DNA of 64,000 nucleotides from the NCBI GenBank assembly GCA_963678705.1, contig OY783208.1, positions 6,944,001 to 7,008,000 of the forward strand, written 5' to 3'. This DNA comes from Panorpa germanica (taxonomy: Eukaryota; Arthropoda; Insecta; Mecoptera; Panorpidae). The position numbers were made by a program, and so were the translations under genes. Position 1 is the first letter of the stretch. The number at the start of each line of letters is the position of its first letter. Shown piece by piece: positions 34,956 to 45,032 of the stretch. Below the pieces are notes generated by a model. That model saw nothing but the letters and a program-made list of their open reading frames with translations. It was not told where the DNA came from and made no database searches.

Positions 34956-35640
34956 CTTTGTGTTTTTAATATTCGATAGTTTTCAATAAGTGTGCTATGT
35001 AGCCTTTCGACGGGACTGTTTCCTGTGTGTCCAATTGGTGTCGTAAAATGCACATTTATTTTGTGTGTCCTTAGTAGTTGTTGTACTAGATGGTTCTTAA
35101 ATTCTAATCCATTATCCATAATTATTGTTTGCGGTATTCCGTGATGTTTAAATAGTTTCAGAATTCCTTCAGTTATTTCTAAGTTATTCTTTGCTTTGAT
35201 GGGTTCTGCAATTGCAAACTTTGTTAATGGATCTAGCATTGTTAGAAAATCTTGCTTATCGATGGTAAAGGTATCTATATGTAATACTTGAAACGGCCTA
35301 CTGGGTGTTTCAGTTAGATTCATAATAGTATAGCCACTAGATATTATAGTAGTATTTATTAGTTTTACAAAGAGTACAAGTGTTTACATAAGCTTCAATT
35401 TCTTTTTACGTATTATACCAATAATATTTTTCTTTTAGTCTTTTTATTAAATCTGTATTATAGTATGTTAATTTGAATTTGTTGGTTATGAGTTTCAAAA
35501 GGTCTTTCGCTTATGGGTATCCCTGTGGTTTCTTCGTTCGATAGAGATTCATTGTGTAAGCAGGGTTGTTATACAATGCGTCACTCTCTATTTCATAGTC
35601 GATCATATTATTTATATGTTTAATAGTTCAATTCTTTATA
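34956..35640 (-). pseudogene. Gypsy integrase, N-terminal and core part, with stops
   Basis: From about 35640 toward the nested element: a degenerate stretch (ALYNNPAYTMNLYRTKKPQG), then RLKEKYYWYNT, a stop, and EAYVNTCTLCKTNK, which carries the CxxC of the HHCC zinc-binding domain. The core follows as an open piece (35323-34961): FQVLHIDTFTIDKQDFLTML with the first catalytic Asp, IIMDNGLEFKNHLVQQL with the second, and NSPVERLHSTLIENYRILK with the Glu. These are the D, D, E residues of a retroelement integrase. The frame is broken by several stops before the core, so it is not a functional pol. Confidence 0.8.
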
Positions 35641-36144
35641 AGGTTTCGAATCCCAATACTATATTCGTATATTATTTTAGATTTTTTTTTTCGATTAATT
35701 TGAATTTAGGTTAAATATTTTAAATTTAGATTGAATGTTTTAATTTAAGTTGATTATAAGATCAAAAGGTTTTTTACTTCTGTATTTTAAGTACAGCGTA
35801 TTTCTGTATGCTAAGAGTTAAGCGTATGAAACGTGTTGGTATAGTTTTTCATATATTTAATTGTTTGTTTAATAATGATTCTTATTGATTATTTAGTTCA
35901 AAGTATTTTTTAATTTTTTTTTTTTTAAATAGTACGGTAATTATATAGTAGTTATTTAGCAGGTCAGTGTCATAGCTCATTTGTTGTCATAATTTTAATT
36001 TAATTCTAGATAAAGTAAACTTTATTTATTTTATTAAATTTTCTATAATCGAGTGAGTATATATCTATACACTGTTATTTAGATATTATTTGAGTAAGGT
36101 TTTGGATGTTGGTTTTTACTCTAATTATTTCTATCTGATTGATG
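35641..36144. other. Deleted pol region between gag and integrase
   Basis: About 500 bp of AT-rich sequence holding no protease, reverse transcriptase or RNase H motif on either strand. An intact element would have about 2 kb of pol here. Confidence 0.65.
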
Positions 36145-37404
36145 TTAAAAATCATAGTCTATGCATTGTTGAGTTTCACCAGGTTGTTCGTAATATTTAT
36201 AATATACGGCAGGTATTTTCTCAATTTTTCTCGATGTTATAACACCAGGTTGTTTGTGATGCGGATAAACATACTTTTGTTTAATTTTAGTATTTTTTAT
36301 TCCAGCTTGTTGTCTGTATGGAATATAAGTACATTTATTTTCTGATACATATTTTATTTTTGGTTGTTGTTCTATGTATTCAAAATATTCTTCTGGTGCA
36401 TCTTTATTGTCCTCTTCTTTTTGTTGTTGAAAATATTCATAATATTCTTCAGATATATTTTCTTTGTCAATATCGGGTTTTTGTTTTTCTTTTCTCAGGT
36501 AATTCAGACGTGTCACTTGTGAAGTATCCATGGGCTCAAAGTTTCGGATATCTTGGTTAATAGGTTGATATTGTGGTTTTGGAATAAATTGTGGTGGTAT
36601 AAATGATGGTCTTGGTGGAAAATTTTGTTGTTTTGGAATAAACAATTGTTTTGATTGGAAGGGTATATTTTGTGGTTTATATTGGTATGTTTTTAAACTT
36701 TGTATTGGTCTATCGGGTGTATGAGATGAGTAGTTTCTCCACTGCATGTGTTGCACGTTTTCTTCGTCTAACACATAAGCCCATGCCTGTTCCATTGAAT
36801 TTGGCATTCTCGCTCTTATACTCTCTCCCATTTTTCCTCTCAAACCTCTGGTAAAAGCTTTTAGTATTACCGTTGTATATAAGTTTGACTTACCATTAAA
36901 GAGAGTTTCACAATCTTTTTGACTGCTGTTGGCTAATAGAGCTGCAAGATGATCTGAGCATCTGTTAAAAAAGTCTTGCGTACTTTCTTGCGATTTCTGC
37001 ATCAGTTCACTAATTTCTATGATAAGCGTTGCTTCATCCCTTTGATCAGAGAAGTTAGAAATTAATATTTTTTTAAGTTCATCCCATGTATCAATCCGTC
37101 TACCTAACGTTACTCTTTCGGCGGATCCCTCTAACTTAGATAAAATTACTTCAACTATCCACGTTTTGATTTCATTAACTGCATGTCTAAACATGTAAAC
37201 TATATTGTCTACTTGTCTTATAAAAGCATTTAATTTTGTTGGTTCTCCGTAAAATGTTTTAACAGTTTCAAAGTAAGAATTGCTATAAGTGATATTTTCT
37301 ACATTTTGGAGTTGTTGTGATTCTGCTATATCTTGCCTGAGTTGTATGAGTTGTCTTCTCTGCGATTCTAATTGATCTCGTAATTGTAATATTACGTTTT
37401 CCAT
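36145..37404 (-). CDS. Gag of the Gypsy (17.6/297-like) element
   Basis: An intact frame of 419 residues from the ATG at 37404 (MENVILQLRDQLESQRRQLI), beginning with a likely coiled coil rich in Q, L and R. The capsid-like part contains VKTFYGEPTKLNAFIRQVDN, WDELKKILISNFSDQRDEAT and SQESTQDFFNRCSDHLAALL. The C-terminal part is proline/glutamine/tyrosine-rich (IPFQSKQLFIPKQQNFPPRP), with no CCHC zinc knuckle, as usual in the 17.6/297/gypsy group. It makes the element's particle. It is intact although pol has been lost, so selection or recent mobilisation is possible. Confidence 0.85.
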   Translation of the reverse strand: MENVILQLRDQLESQRRQLIQLRQDIAESQQLQNVENITYSNSYFETVKTFYGEPTKLNAFIRQVDNIVYMFRHAVNEIKTWIVEVILSKLEGSAERVTLGRRIDTWDELKKILISNFSDQRDEATLIIEISELMQKSQESTQDFFNRCSDHLAALLANSSQKDCETLFNGKSNLYTTVILKAFTRGLRGKMGESIRARMPNSMEQAWAYVLDEENVQHMQWRNYSSHTPDRPIQSLKTYQYKPQNIPFQSKQLFIPKQQNFPPRPSFIPPQFIPKPQYQPINQDIRNFEPMDTSQVTRLNYLRKEKQKPDIDKENISEEYYEYFQQQKEEDNKDAPEEYFEYIEQQPKIKYVSENKCTYIPYRQQAGIKNTKIKQKYVYPHHKQPGVITSRKIEKIPAVYYKYYEQPGETQQCIDYDF

Positions 37405-38070
37405 TTTTAAATTTGTGTTATTTTCAATTTCCCTTAATTATTATTATTTTTGTTATTTGTTTTAGATCGTTATGACCCATAATGTTTATTATTATTTTTT
37501 ATTATTTTTTTGAAAATGTAATAATTGGATATTAGGAATTTGTGAAAAGGAATTTCAGAAATATTTACTACTTACAGTTGGATTACAAATATCATTAATG
37601 TAGATTCTTATGGTCTCTGTTTTCAAGCTGTGATGGTTTTCTAGTTGTTCAGAGGTTAGTTGACATTGTCCATGGGGTTGTGCGATGGTCACGACTGCTT
37701 TTGCACTTTTAACAAAAAATACACTTATTTTTATTTTTATAAAACACTTTTCGTATTTTATTTTTTTTTTTTTTTTAATTGCCCATTTGTACACTTCTTT
37801 TAATTATTTAAAAACTTTTAGTACACTTCTTTTTCTTTAAAAAAAAAACTTTCTACACTTTTTTTTTTTTAAATGCCCCTTTTGTACACTGTTCACTTTC
37901 TTTTTAATACACTTTTTAAACAATTATAATTTTAATACACTTTTGTAGATTTTTATTTTTCACTTTTGTAGATATTTATTTTTTCACTTTTGCAGGTTCT
38001 TTTTTTAATTTTTTCAAGAACTTGGTTCTACTTTTTTTTCAAAAAGCAAATTATCCTACCCGACTGCGCC
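37405..38070 (-). other. Gypsy leader with primer-binding site and T-rich tract
   Basis: The minus strand just inside the LTR reads TGGCGCAGTCGGGTAGGAT (38071-38053), the primer-site type known from 17.6/297-like elements and complementary to a tRNA-Ser 3' end (from memory). From about 37690 to 38045 the plus strand is very T-rich, with repeated ACACTTTT and CACTTTTGTAGAT words. No gene. Confidence 0.65.
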
Positions 38071-38745
38071 AGTTAATGTATACTTTCTGGGAGCCGAAGT
38101 ATTTAACTTATTTATATTTGGTAGTAATTTACTTATTAGTTCATACGTCGTAGTTGATGTAAATAAAAAATTATTTACGTTTATTTATTTATATTTTATT
38201 TAATAAAATTCTAATGCTAAGTTACACTTGTTGGTTTTTTGATTATTATTTATTTTAGTTTTGATTTCTTTCTTTTGCAATTTATACTTTTGCTTTTGTA
38301 TTTTGTTCTTTTGCTTTTGTTTCTTAAATCTAATTGGCAATGTCAATAGTATGCAATAAAAATTGACTATTGCTGAATCAAAATAACACGTACTGCTATA
38401 GTGGTGTTATTCTAGAGATTGACTGGAATGGTCTCAAACAAATGTATTTATGCTGGCTTTTTGTTTAGGTAAGCATTTTTTAGATAAGTCACAACGGTCG
38501 CCAGGATGTTTATATTTCTGAGAACCACTTAAGGTTTTAATTTATAATTATTTTTAATGGTCTTATTTTGTTTATGTTCAAATTCAAATACGTTAAAAGT
38601 TATTTGTTATTTGAGTCAACATAATATTAGAGTTATTTAATATTTCAATTCACCATTCATAGTAGATGTAAATAATGAGTTCATTTCCTATATACTAAGT
38701 AAATATAACAAAAGATATAATGTATTACGTAATCATATGTTAACT
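38071..38745 (-). repeat. Gypsy element LTR (5' copy in element sense)
   Basis: 675 bp, AGTTAATGTATACTTTCTGG to CATATGTTAACT, followed by the CACA target duplication. Nearly identical to 29768-30443. Confidence 0.9.
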
Positions 38746-38749
38746 CACA

Positions 38750-39327
38750 GATGTGAAAAGAAGACAACTTGCTTTTTTATAACTTTTCATGCCCTAATCA
38801 AAAAAGGGACAAAATGACTATTTTAATTGTTAATTTCTTTCATAATATTGCTACATACTAACAAATAATTGTACATTTGATGTCCTGGTAGCCATCTTTA
38901 TCATTTTATTGCACAGTTTTATAGAAATTAAAACATAGGACACTTCCCCATTAAACTAAACTTATTTTCGTACGCATTTCTGGAATAATTTAACTCTAAG
39001 ACGCAGATATATTATTCATGTGCTTAAGTAAATTGATAAAATGCGTCAAATGTTTAAAAGTTGATTTTTTTACTTCGTTTGAATCGAGGGTCTGTTAAAA
39101 ACGCACTCTGTATTTAGGCGGCAAATTCAAATGCAAAATAATTTTTATCAACTATTCTAAAGGTCTGCAATATTTCAACGTCTTTGTGTTTTCACTTCGT
39201 GTAACTAACTTCAACGTCAGACATCGGTCTAAAACACGAATCTAGCAAAATAAAATTTGTTCTGAATTTAGATGTGACGTATAAAAATAATTTGTTTCGA
39301 ATTATCCCCGTTAAATAGCTCTAATGA
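38750..39327. other. Noncoding; diverged relative of the block-A region 14020-14650
   Basis: About 38840-39180 is recognisably homologous to 14020-14650 and 45135-45720: ACAAATAATTGTACATTTGA, GGACACTTCCCCATTAAACT, and GTCTGTTAAAAACGCAC. It is a more diverged, possibly third, copy of the duplicated unit. The part with GGACACTTCCCCATT is the end of an M1-related MITE. No coding sequence. Confidence 0.6.
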
Positions 39328-39923
39328 CCATTTTGGGTTCATCGGTCTTATTTTCCATAAAGCGGAACTGTATATTGATTAAGGTGGGCTACCAGAACCT
39401 ATTTACATGTTAGGAGAGATTAATAATTAAAAAAGTCATTAATTATTAAAGGGATTCAACGTTATACACATTCCAAATGCATGTGACATCACAATCCTTG
39501 TGTAAGGTTACCAGCCTTACAGCTCATAAATCTCTGCTATATGTATTTATATATCAAAATATCAAATATTATTTACAGCTATTTCAAGGAATAATACAAT
39601 TTCAATATTATATCTGCCTTAGCAGAGTTAAATAAAATAAAAACTTATTATTCTTTGACTTCACTTGATTATTTGACTACCAACAGCTACAAAACATTAG
39701 CACAGCACTGACCTACTCAACAAATAACTGACGTTAAAATGCATTTCACGTTATGCAAATATGCCGACCATTTCTAGCGCTAAAACTACAATTTAAATTT
39801 TGAATTGCTATATCTCCGTCAACATTTAGATATTTAATAAAATAGACACGCCAATACACATTTATTAACATCAAGTTCAATCAACAATTGAAAAATTGAG
39901 CCCTAAAAATGAGGGTACAGGCC
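39328..39923 (-). mobile_element. MITE family M1, inverted copy
   Basis: Carries all M1 landmarks in reverse (TTAAAGGGATTCAACGTT, TTACAGCTCATAAATCTCTG, CTGACGTTAAAATGCATTTC, TCTCCGTCAACATTTAGATA) and ends AATGAGGGTACAGGCCCATT. The first terminal repeat is degraded (near 39328-39345). Confidence 0.8.
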
Positions 39924-40116
39924 CATTTTAATAATCTGTGTTGTTACTTTTACCGAGGAATCACATCTTCCAAGAGTTGGTTTGAATACACGGAAAAAAG
40001 GTTTGATTACTGGATTGATAAATAGGGGCGCGGATATAAACCTGAGTTACTTAGAAAAATGCTCAATAGATGTCATAGGCTGCGAGTGTATAAAATTAAA
40101 CAACTAGTTTATTTAA

Positions 40117-40836
40117 GGGGTTACATGGGTTTCGTCGGGTAAAAAAAGGCCTATTTTCAATAATTTTTTTTCTATGTAAAAAATTATTTATTTAATTCAA
40201 ACTTTTTTCTGTCTTATTGATACATATTTAAAGAATAATTTCTGAAATTTTCAAAAAAAAAAAATTAAAACTCCTCTATTGTGACGTCATTTCCGGTGAC
40301 GCATCGAAAAAAAGGTGCGTTTGCGTTGTCAGCATAACTCCTGACAGGATTATCTAAAGTGAAAAAACAAAAATAAGTGTTTTAGGTAAGACCATAAACT
40401 CGTGCTTAACAGAAGGAAAGAAAAAAAAAGTAAAAATTGGAATTTTGGCAGACATTTTTCCAAAAAAATGAAAATTTCGGTAAATTTGCTTGACATTTTG
40501 TTTTTTTTAAAATAGTTGCAATTGAAAAAAAAAAATCCTTCTGTTAAGCACGAGTAAATTGTATCTCAAACACCTGTGTGAAATTTCATCAAGATCGGTT
40601 GAGTAGTTTTCGAGAAAATTTGACAACCGACTTTGAAAACACGGTTCCCAGAAAAACGCGTTTAAACTTTTGAGTAACAATAAAACTGACTTGGAGCGCA
40701 CACCTTCCAAAGGCTGTATCTCCGTAACTATTATTCGGATCGACTTGAAAATTTAGTATAATATTCTTGAGATGTTGTAGAAATTAATAAGCCAAAAAAA
40801 AAAAAAAATTTTGAACACACGAAACCCATGTAACCC
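40117..40836. mobile_element. 720-bp DNA transposon remnant or MITE with TTAA target duplication
   Basis: Inverted ends GGGGTTACATGGGTTTCGT (40117 on) and ACGAAACCCATGTAACCCC (to 40836) are perfect over 19 bp and flanked by TTAA on both sides (40113-40116, 40837-40840). The paralogous site in block A (near 4530, TTTTTTTTAATTTATAAAAT) lacks it, so it is a real insertion. It has an internal inverted pair (CGTGCTTAACAGAAGG at about 40403; CCTTCTGTTAAGCACG at about 40538). TTAA suggests piggyBac-type mobilisation, but no transposase is present. Confidence 0.85.
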
Positions 40837-41334
40837 CTTAAATATAAAATGTACAGCGTTGATCATTTTAATAAATATGTTAAGTGGTTCTTAAGATATC
40901 GCAATTTATACGATGGTGGAACAGGGAAGGGGAATAAAAGTTTAAGTGGCTCCACATCCAAAAGTTATCTACTTATTAAATTCTTTCATTGTATCAAATT
41001 TCACATTTCTATCAGAAAGTGCAGTGCTACCTTGCATTATCTCTCTGTTACACTACAAACGGATATGCGTCTCCCACTCCCCGCGTTATACCTCGGAAAC
41101 GGCTGATCATACAAAAAAATGCTTCAAGTCAAATTTGTAGAGAATTTTAAGCTCTATAATTTTACTAATAACACTAAATGTCATTTATAGCATAGGAAAC
41201 AAGATATCAACAAGGATATCAAGGATTGCGGTAGTTGATTAAATAGCTCTGTAGCAAAAGCTATATCTACAAACAAAATAAATTTATCTTAAAATAACTC
41301 GTACAAAATAAGCATTTGAATAAGCTATATTTCG

Positions 41335-42310
41335 CATAGAGCTGAAAGTTGGTACAGACCTTGGGTACACTGTTAAAAATAAAATACTAAAAGTCCTTAC
41401 CGATCGCACATCTGCATAAAAAATTATACAACATTAAAGGTCAACAAAAATGGTTTTTCCTATTTGCCCGGTAATCGGTAGGTTTTATCATAAAAATAGA
41501 TTAAACCAAAGTTGTAGATCATGAAATTATCTACAATAATTGTTTTTACACTTTTTTTCTAAGAATCACAATTCCTGAGATATTGCGATTCTAAAAGTTG
41601 AACAAGTCGTATTCCACATAATATGCACACATTTCCGCACCACCTGTGAGGTAGTGTTTCGTTCTAGTGTTTTTGAATCTAATTTGTGGTAATGTCAATA
41701 AAATGCGATAAAAACTGTCTATTACCGAATCAAGATAACACTATTGTGGTGTTATCCTAGAGATCCTTGAGCACGTGAAAGTAAAATGATTTCATAATTC
41801 TTGTATTATGTGAATATCTTAACATGTGTTAAGTTTATTGGTGCTTTACATAAAATATTTTAACTTGTACTTTAAATAGTCAATTCAAATCACATTGCAT
41901 AACTGTGTAATTTCGGAACACTCTGTATATTCTCACAATCGTATAATTTGTATTTACAAGTTACACAAACCAATATTTTTACTCATATTAAACATCCGAT
42001 GACGTGTACACCATAAAGGCGGTTCAGCGTACATATTATTGTTTTCGGTGAATTAGAATTGCAATATCTCAGGAATGGTGATTCTTACAAAAAAAAGTAT
42101 AAGAACAATTATTGTAGATAATTTCATGATCTACAACTTTTATCTGTTCTATTTTTATGATAAAACCTACCGTTTACCGTAAAAATTGGAAAAAATATTT
42201 ATATTGACTTTTGAACTTGAATAACTTTTTTTGCAGATGTGCGATCGGTGAGGACTTTTAGTATTTTATTTTTAATAATGTCCCCAAGGTGTGTACCAAC
42301 TTTCAGCTTT
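41335..42310. repeat. Large imperfect inverted repeat (arms about 250 bp)
   Basis: The left arm, about 41335-41590 (TTTCGCATAGAGCTGAAAGT; AGATCATGAAATTATCTACA; TTCCTGAGATATTGCGATTC), is the reverse complement of the right arm, about 42050-42310 (GCAATATCTCAGGAATGGTG; TAGATAATTTCATGATCTAC; CAACTTTCAGCTTTATACGA). The centre of about 460 bp is AT-rich and noncoding. This looks like a foldback-type element; its outer limits were not determined. Confidence 0.7.
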
Positions 42311-42678
42311 ATACGAAATATAGCAAATCTACCCTTATTTTATTGTTTATTTTGACTGGATTAAAAGAAATATATTCTAAATGATAATGAACATTGTTTA
42401 TTTATTAAGTTAGGTTATGGTATGAGGAAAAGTGTATAAATGGCAGTTAAATATGAATTAAAATTAATTTTATTAAGCTTATTTAAAATATATCTTTCCG
42501 AATCATATAAAGTAATTTTTTCTGTCATCGCCATCTTTAAGTTTTGCGTTATGTTTAAACATTGCGCCGAAATGCACAACAACGACCACTACGACCCAAC
42601 TCTTCAGACGCGTCGTTGTGAGCGTGCGTGAGCGAAATTGATGACGTCATTAGTGACGTTTTAGAACACTTTGGACGT

Positions 42679-45032
42679 TCAGTCAATTTCTTCGTAAATA
42701 TTTTCTTCAGTCTCGTCCCCCTCCTGTTCCAAAGGTTGGGGCCCTAAAACATTCGAAAAACACATCGATTTATAATAGTGAACATACCCAATTAAAACTA
42801 CCTTACTTTCTTTGTATTTACATTTTTTAATTATTGTTTAATTGTTGTATTTGAAGCTTTAGGTAACAATGTTACACAATGTGCTTGTAAAAGCAACTAA
42901 TTGACTTTTCAATAATTAGGTTCAATTCACGTTGGGCGTTCTTTAATTACGTACCTGGAATATCGGGCAGGACCGATAAATAGACAGGTTGTGGGCGAAC
43001 TTCGTCATACCATGGACGGAACGTGGGGTAGTGATAAATGTGAGGTCTTCCCAAGGAGTCGTAAATTAGAAAAATGGGGTAATGATAAAATGGAGCGCCT
43101 CTGACGTCATCGTAAAGTTCATCTAACATAACTGCATCGTTGACATTCGGGTTCGGGTTCGTCCTTCTCCGTTGTTTACACACAAACAATATGGCGGCAA
43201 TTACTGAAAAGGAACAGGTTTTCCATGTAGTAATTATTAATATTATGAGTTACGGACACTTAAACATGTTTTGTACTCAATAAATTTGTAATTCATTTTA
43301 CTCTGGATGTGCAGGGAGCGTGTTATCTTCCAGGTCGGTGTTATTTAATTTAGGATGCTGTAACGTGGACCTACAGGACACGTGGTTCCTACAGGACCGT
43401 GCTATGATGTTAATTTCGCAAAAAACTTTTCCTGAACGGAATAATGTCAAAATGTGGTGCCCCTGAATATTTACTACGAAGGTACAGGGGAAAAGAAGAT
43501 GTGCACCAGAGGAAAATAACTTAAATAGCACAAAATAGCTACGAGAATGTTAAGAAAAATGTAAATTATAAAACATAGTGTTGCAACCTCTGGAACATAA
43601 AACGCATGTCATCCTTACTTTCTGAACTCTCTCTGAATTAAGATTGTAGGCCACCGTTAATTGTTAGGAGGTTTGCCTATTCTGCAATTAAAATAATAGG
43701 ATTGTAGTTCTAACCTGCAAATACAGCAACAGCAGCCAGTGCAGCCGAAGTTACCACGATCCATGTGGAAATCTTTTCGTCAACTTTTTGCTGCGGTTCT
43801 ATTATTAGAAGTGGTATGTGACGTAACTCGAAATCTTTAATTTGCTTCACTGAGTCGGCATTCAATAAATTATGACTTAAATCAATTTCGTTCAAATCTG
43901 GTTGCGTTTCTTGTAAAGATTTATTGGTGTAGGTCAAGTTGAAAGATATGAACTGATAAGAAGATAAATCTACTATTCGCAGCTTCCCTTGAGTTGCAGA
44001 GCCACAGAATTTATAAAGCGCTAGCCCATGAAGTTTATTCTCAGATAAATCCAAATTTGTTAAACTACACGGTATACACAGAGGAAAACTTTTAATTTTG
44101 TTTTTGTTTAATGACAATTCTTGAAGGGTAATTAAATGTTGAAACGATTCGTCAAGGTGAGTCAAGTTATTGTCACTTAAATCTAGTACCTCTATGTTTT
44201 TTTGAGTTGCGGCTGGTAATTCTATTGACTCTATTTGATTATGTTGTAACAAGACACGGCTCAACTTTTTTAATTTATCAGATAAACTAAATTCTTTTAT
44301 AAAATTAAATCCTAAGTCTAAATATTCTAATTTAACTGTGTAATAAAATATATTTTCAGGAAAAGTCGTTATTGAGTTATGATCCAACCTGAGTTCAGTC
44401 AGTTCACGCAACCTCAACAAATCAAGAGATATAATGTTGTTATGTGACAAATCTAAATTGGTCAATGCATTAGGACTTAGGAAACTAAAACCACGAATCT
44501 CCTTTATTAAATTATGTGACAAATCTAATCGCTTTAAATTCACCAACCCGCTGAACTGATCATATGTTAATGTCGTTAAATTGTTATGACTTAAGGACAA
44601 TACTTCCAACTTGAACAGGTCTATAAAAGTATTTCGTTCAATATTTGCAATCTGATTTTTATTTAAATATAAACTAGTTAGACGTGGACAACCTTTGAAT
44701 GCCCCGTCCTTTATTGCACGGATTTTATTCTCACTTAAGTCAATAGTTTTTAGGTTCTTTAAGTTTACAAAAGTGCCATTACTTACTTCTGTGATATTAT
44801 TATGAGATAAATTCAGTTTTCTTAACTGTGTTAAGTTAGTTAGATGTATTTCTTTAATTTCATTATTTGCCAAGTCTAACGACCACAAACTATTTAAATT
44901 ATGGAACACTTTTGGGCCGATGTGTTGAATTCCAACTCCACTTAGTGTTATGCGTTCTAATTCGTCCAATCCAGTGAAGGCATCGTCCTCTATGACGGTT
45001 ATTTTTCCTGCTAGCTCTTTTTTGTGCCTCAC
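42679..45032 (-). CDS. LRR transmembrane receptor, paralogue B; 5' end missing (possible pseudogene)
   Basis: Same three-exon structure as A: exon 1 to 43715 (CAG|GTTAGA), exon 2 43203-42955, exon 3 42743-42679, all phase 1, with intact LRRs, split membrane helix, CKQRRR and tyrosine tail (FYHYPIFLIYDSLG; RPWYDEVRPQPVYLSVLPDI; EENIYEEID). Exon 1 differs from A at about three residues (for example LDLSHNL for LDLSDNL, SSYQF for SSNQF), while exon 2 differs more (YHYPIFLIYDSL versus YDYPMFPIYDYV in A). The frame begins at GTG (45032) without ATG or signal peptide, exactly as in A. The open frame is conserved in both copies, which argues against long-standing decay. Confidence 0.7.

Larger units (their letters stand above)
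29768..38745 (-). mobile_element. Ty3/Gypsy LTR retrotransposon (17.6/297-like), interrupted by a BEL/Pao element
   Basis: Two LTRs with AGTTAA...TTAACT ends (29768-30443 and 38071-38745) differ at about three positions. They are flanked by the 4-bp duplication CACA (29764-29767 and 38746-38749). Read on the minus strand: LTR, tRNA-Ser-type primer site, T-rich (plus strand) leader, gag, a gap, and an integrase remnant split by the nested element, then the second LTR. Without the 3.77-kb insertion it is about 5.2 kb, too short for a full element. Protease, reverse transcriptase and RNase H are missing between gag and integrase. Nearly identical LTRs beside a decayed interior suggest mobilisation of an already defective copy. 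Confidence 0.9.
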
